DNA of 64,000 nt from Pseudarthrobacter enclensis (GTDB lineage: Bacteria; Actinomycetota; Actinomycetes; Actinomycetales; Micrococcaceae): NCBI RefSeq assembly GCF_030811655.1, contig NZ_JAUSRE010000016.1, positions 50,902 to 114,901 on the forward strand. The letters run 5' to 3'. A program made the translations under genes and the position numbers. This document shows, one piece after another, positions 61,642 to 64,000 of this stretch (position 1 is its first letter; every line of letters begins with the position of its first letter). The notes beneath the pieces are model-generated. The model had not been told where the DNA came from and did not search any database. It saw only the letters and a program-made list of their open reading frames with translations.

Positions 61642-61671
61642 GGCCCCGCCGCTCCTGGAAGCGGCGGGGCC
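61642..61671. terminator. Hairpin after malQ
   Basis: A 12-base perfect stem GGCCCCGCCGCT (61642-61653) with 61660-61671 and a six-base loop, between convergent malQ and lactonase genes. No strong T-tract. Confidence 0.75.
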
Positions 61672-61708
61672 GCGATGCTTGTCGGGCGGCTAACCTTGCC
61701 GGCAGTGA

Positions 61709-62785
61709 TCAAATGGCGGCGACGAGGGCGGTCGGAGACCGGGTGGACAGCATGTGCAGCACCGGGCCGGGAAGGCCGGTGGCGGGGTCCAGTTCGAAGG
61801 TGGCAATGGTGTGTGACCGTTCATGGGCCACGTGCAGCCATCTTCCCCGGACCAGGTGGTGCCGCGGCCAGTTCCCGCCGCTGTCAAAGTCCTTGACGGG
61901 GATCAGTTCGGCGCCGTCCGCTGCAGCTTCAAGGACACTGATGAGGTTGGAGCCGCGGACACCGGCGTAGGCGAAGTGTCCCTGCGGGTCCAGGCAGATC
62001 TCAGCGGCGGAGTCGCCTTCCTGGCTGCCGCCCGCAGTGGCAGGTCCGCGGAATACCAGCTCGTATATGCCGGCCTCGGGGCGGACCACGAAGACTTCCA
62101 CGGAGTACTCCGACACGATGAAGACATTTCCGTTCGGGTGCTCCACCATGTGCCGCGGACCGCTGCCGCAGGGGAGAACCACCTCGTGGTCAGCCGCCAG
62201 TCCGGTGCCCGGCTCGTACTTCCAAATCCGGAGGGTGTCGTGGCCCAGATCGGTGGTCATGATGCGGCCATCCTGCAGCATCAGGCTGGCGTGGGCGCGG
62301 CTTTGCCTCGGGCTGCCGGGAGAAACGCCGGCGTGGGGATCAACCGACGGCGCAGCGGGGTACGGCCTTGTCATGCCGCCGTCGGCATCCAACTCGTAAA
62401 GGAGGACCTGCCCGTCACCCCAGCAAGCGGCGGTAACAAAGCGGCCGCGTGGGTCGACGGCAACATGGCAGGTGGCCTCGCCGGCCGGCTGCGGTTCACC
62501 GGACTGTTCAAGGCCAAAGTCACCCACGCGCCGGTATGCCTGGACCGTCTTTCTTTGCTCTGCTGCCGCGTACACCAGGGGCAGTCGCGGGTGGACGGCC
62601 AAGAACGACGGCGAGGGTGCCTGGACCGCCGTACCCAACCATTCGAGGCTGCCGTCCTGGCGCTCGCGGACAGCGCCGATGCCGTCTGCGAGGCCGCCGC
62701 CGTCCGCAGTATAGGTGCCGATCCAAATGATGCTGCTGGCCGCATTGTTGTTGGCTGCATTGTCGTGGGCTGCGCCGGTGGTCAT
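61709..62785 (-). CDS. Lactonase family protein (seven-bladed beta-propeller)
   Basis: A 358-residue protein of the YbhE/Pgl beta-propeller family. It has the start IIWIGTYTADGGG, blade repeats such as SPSFLAVHPRLPLVYAA and GPRHMVEHPNGNVFIVSEYS, and RHHLVRGRWLHVAHERS. 6-Phosphogluconolactonase is the best-known activity. Other lactones or no enzyme activity are possible. The N-terminus is Asn/Ala-rich and there is no signal peptide. Confidence 0.88.
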   Translation of the reverse strand: MTTGAAHDNAANNNAASSIIWIGTYTADGGGLADGIGAVRERQDGSLEWLGTAVQAPSPSFLAVHPRLPLVYAAAEQRKTVQAYRRVGDFGLEQSGEPQPAGEATCHVAVDPRGRFVTAACWGDGQVLLYELDADGGMTRPYPAAPSVDPHAGVSPGSPRQSRAHASLMLQDGRIMTTDLGHDTLRIWKYEPGTGLAADHEVVLPCGSGPRHMVEHPNGNVFIVSEYSVEVFVVRPEAGIYELVFRGPATAGGSQEGDSAAEICLDPQGHFAYAGVRGSNLISVLEAAADGAELIPVKDFDSGGNWPRHHLVRGRWLHVAHERSHTIATFELDPATGLPGPVLHMLSTRSPTALVAAI

Positions 62786-62942
62786 GGTCCCATCCTGCCA
62801 ACACCCTGATCCTATTCCCGTGCATCAGGCCACCGATTAGCATAAAATTCCGGCCAAAGCTGAAGGAGGTGGGTGCGATTATTGCTGCACCAGTTTTGGC
62901 TTACCCCTCCCTCCGCCCTTCGGAGATCCGGGCCTAGCCGGC

Positions 62943-63836
62943 ATGGAGGTGCCCATCCGCTACCCGGGAGGCGCTGCTCCGGATCCTTTTCGAGTACGGG
63001 GTATTCATGGCCCGTACCCGCCCGCGGACTTCGACCGGATCGTCCCCCTGTTGAGGTCTGTGGGTTGTGTTTTCGCCGAAGAGGAAGCCCGGCTCCTGCT
63101 GGCGGAAGCGGCCAGTCCTGCGGAACTTTCCCGCAATGTCCAGCGTCGGATGGAGGGCGTCCCCTTGGAGCACATCCTGGGCTGGGCAGAATTTGCGGGG
63201 CTGCGTGTCCTGGTTAAGCCCGGCGTCTTCGTGCCCAGGCGCCGAACTGAGCTGCTGGTCAACGGCGCTCTTGCCTTGTTGCAGAACCACTTACTGCCGG
63301 AATCCCCGGTGGTGGTTGACCTCTGCTGCGGATCCGGGGCCGTGGGAGCGGCAATCCTTCAATGCGTCCCGCAGCTGGAACTGCATGCGGCTGATGTGGA
63401 ACCAGCAGCAGTGCGGTGTGCCCGCCGGAACCTCGAACCCCTGGGCGGCCACGTCCACGAGGGTGACTTGTTCGAAGCACTTCCGCCCGCGCTCCACGGC
63501 CATGTGGCAGTCCTCGCCCTCAACGCTCCATATGTCCCTACCCAGGCAATTTGCACCATGCCGCCGGAGGCACGCCTGTACGAACCTGTTGCGTCGCTCG
63601 ACGGCGGCCCGGACGGGCTGGATTTCCACCGCCGGGTTTCCACAGAAGCTGGGGCATGGCTCTCGCCTGGTGGTCATCTGCTGATCGAAACCAGCCAACG
63701 GCAGGCGGCCGGAACCTCCGCACTTCTTGCCGCAGCCGGGTTCGCCGTGGAGACGGTTCATTCGGAGGAACTGGATGGGACTGTGGTGGTAGGACGTGCG
63801 CCGGAAGGAACCCGCAGCACTAGATCACTAACCTGA
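62943..63836 (+). CDS. PrmC/HemK-like protein N5-glutamine methyltransferase
   Basis: A 297-residue methyltransferase. It has a helical N-terminal domain ending in RRMEGVPLEHILGWAEFAGL, SAM motif I VVDLCCGSGAVG and the substrate motif NAPYVPT in place of NPPY. The second residue change and the shorter N-domain mark it as the PrmC paralogue group often annotated as putative N5-glutamine methyltransferase, not the release-factor enzyme itself. It stands alone. Confidence 0.85.
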   Translation: MEVPIRYPGGAAPDPFRVRGIHGPYPPADFDRIVPLLRSVGCVFAEEEARLLLAEAASPAELSRNVQRRMEGVPLEHILGWAEFAGLRVLVKPGVFVPRRRTELLVNGALALLQNHLLPESPVVVDLCCGSGAVGAAILQCVPQLELHAADVEPAAVRCARRNLEPLGGHVHEGDLFEALPPALHGHVAVLALNAPYVPTQAICTMPPEARLYEPVASLDGGPDGLDFHRRVSTEAGAWLSPGGHLLIETSQRQAAGTSALLAAAGFAVETVHSEELDGTVVVGRAPEGTRSTRSLT

Positions 63837-63878
63837 ACAGCCTTGTGTCTGTCCGGGTTGTGACAGCGGGCTGCTGAT

Positions 63879-64000
63879 TCAAGGCAGCTTTGCGCTCCCA
63901 TGTCCTTCTTGTGGGTGGGGTGGTGGGGGTGGTTTGAAGTAGTGGTTTTGTTGGGGTGTTTGGGTGGGGTCGATGTGGGGTGGGGGGATGAAGGTTGGGG
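63879..64000 (-). CDS. C-terminus of a DUF222/13E12-type HNH endonuclease, cut by the window edge
   Basis: The minus strand from 63998 to 63879 is open and ends with TGA. The 39 visible residues include FIPPPHIDPTQTPQQNHYFK, which matches the characteristic end of actinobacterial DUF222/HNH (13E12 repeat) proteins (IDPxQxPRxNxxF), followed by a Pro-rich tail. These genes are multicopy and often sit at recombination hot spots. The strongly G/T-rich plus strand here reflects C/A-rich Pro, His and Thr codons in this family. The HNH core is beyond the window. Confidence 0.72.
   Translation of the reverse strand, partial: PTFIPPPHIDPTQTPQQNHYFKPPPPPHPQEGHGSAKLP

Overview
The window is chromosomal DNA of a high-GC actinobacterium, most likely a soil Micrococcaceae of the Arthrobacter/Pseudarthrobacter type. 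Supporting signs are the strong bias to C/G-ending codons, GTG and TTG starts behind strong Shine-Dalgarno sequences, actinobacterial marker families (DUF4193, DUF3040, two GAF-ANTAR proteins, the C-terminus of a DUF222/13E12-type HNH protein), and a dense load of sugar-acid and polyol catabolic operons. I saw no rRNA, tRNA, CRISPR array or complete insertion sequence. The genus is inferred from gene content only.

Layout. 1-1549: end of a LacI regulator and an isochorismatase-like hydrolase. 1622-7019: complete urease operon ureABCEFGD, interrupted twice by related GC-rich inverted repeats (between ureE and ureF, and in or before the 5' end of ureD). A probable nickel-permease remnant follows. 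7169-7618: hexapeptide-repeat protein. 7705-15945: a GntR-controlled polyol/tetrulose gene block (split transketolase, MHS transporter, TIM-barrel isomerase, SDR dehydrogenase, fused DhaK-DhaL kinase, RpiB-like isomerase). Copies of one palindromic operator lie at the regulator and in the divergent promoter region. 15967-24288: small, stress and regulatory genes (SRPBCC protein, carboxylesterase, GAF-ANTAR, Cys-rich protein, Usp, LysR, cation/H+ antiporter). 23518-31747: a D-galactonate-type operon (GntR, ABC importer without its own ATPase, DgoD, KDPGal aldolase, sugar-acid kinase, ManD-family dehydratase).

31814-39893: a methyltransferase, then a MarR-flanked acyl-CoA cluster (SDR, amidohydrolase, glutaryl-CoA-dehydrogenase-like enzyme, MaoC hydratase, MHS transporter, acyl-CoA ligase). 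39961-43495: DeoR, KDPG aldolase, ACS-family transporter and a P-loop kinase, suggesting uptake and breakdown of a 2-keto-3-deoxy acid. 43558-47199: LacI, DHDPS-family aldolase and sugar-porter-like MFS, with three AACGTT operators. 47200-48495: a decayed FAD monooxygenase and a BASS-family transporter. 48589-51533: a molybdopterin oxidoreductase lacking every N-terminal Fe-S cysteine, coupled to a small helical partner. 52331-55264: an idonate/gluconate-type operon (2-hydroxyacid dehydrogenase, IdnO-like, IdnD-like, truncated gluconokinase). 55261-64000: DMT transporter, DUF3040, DUF488, aldo/keto reductase, GAF-ANTAR, MalQ, lactonase, PrmC-like methyltransferase and the HNH fragment.

Taken together this is an accessory catabolic region. 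Several local transporter-regulator-enzyme modules feed 2-keto-3-deoxy acids, tetrulose phosphates and gluconate into central metabolism. Decayed or truncated genes mark module edges at about 7.0, 47.3 and 55.1 kb.
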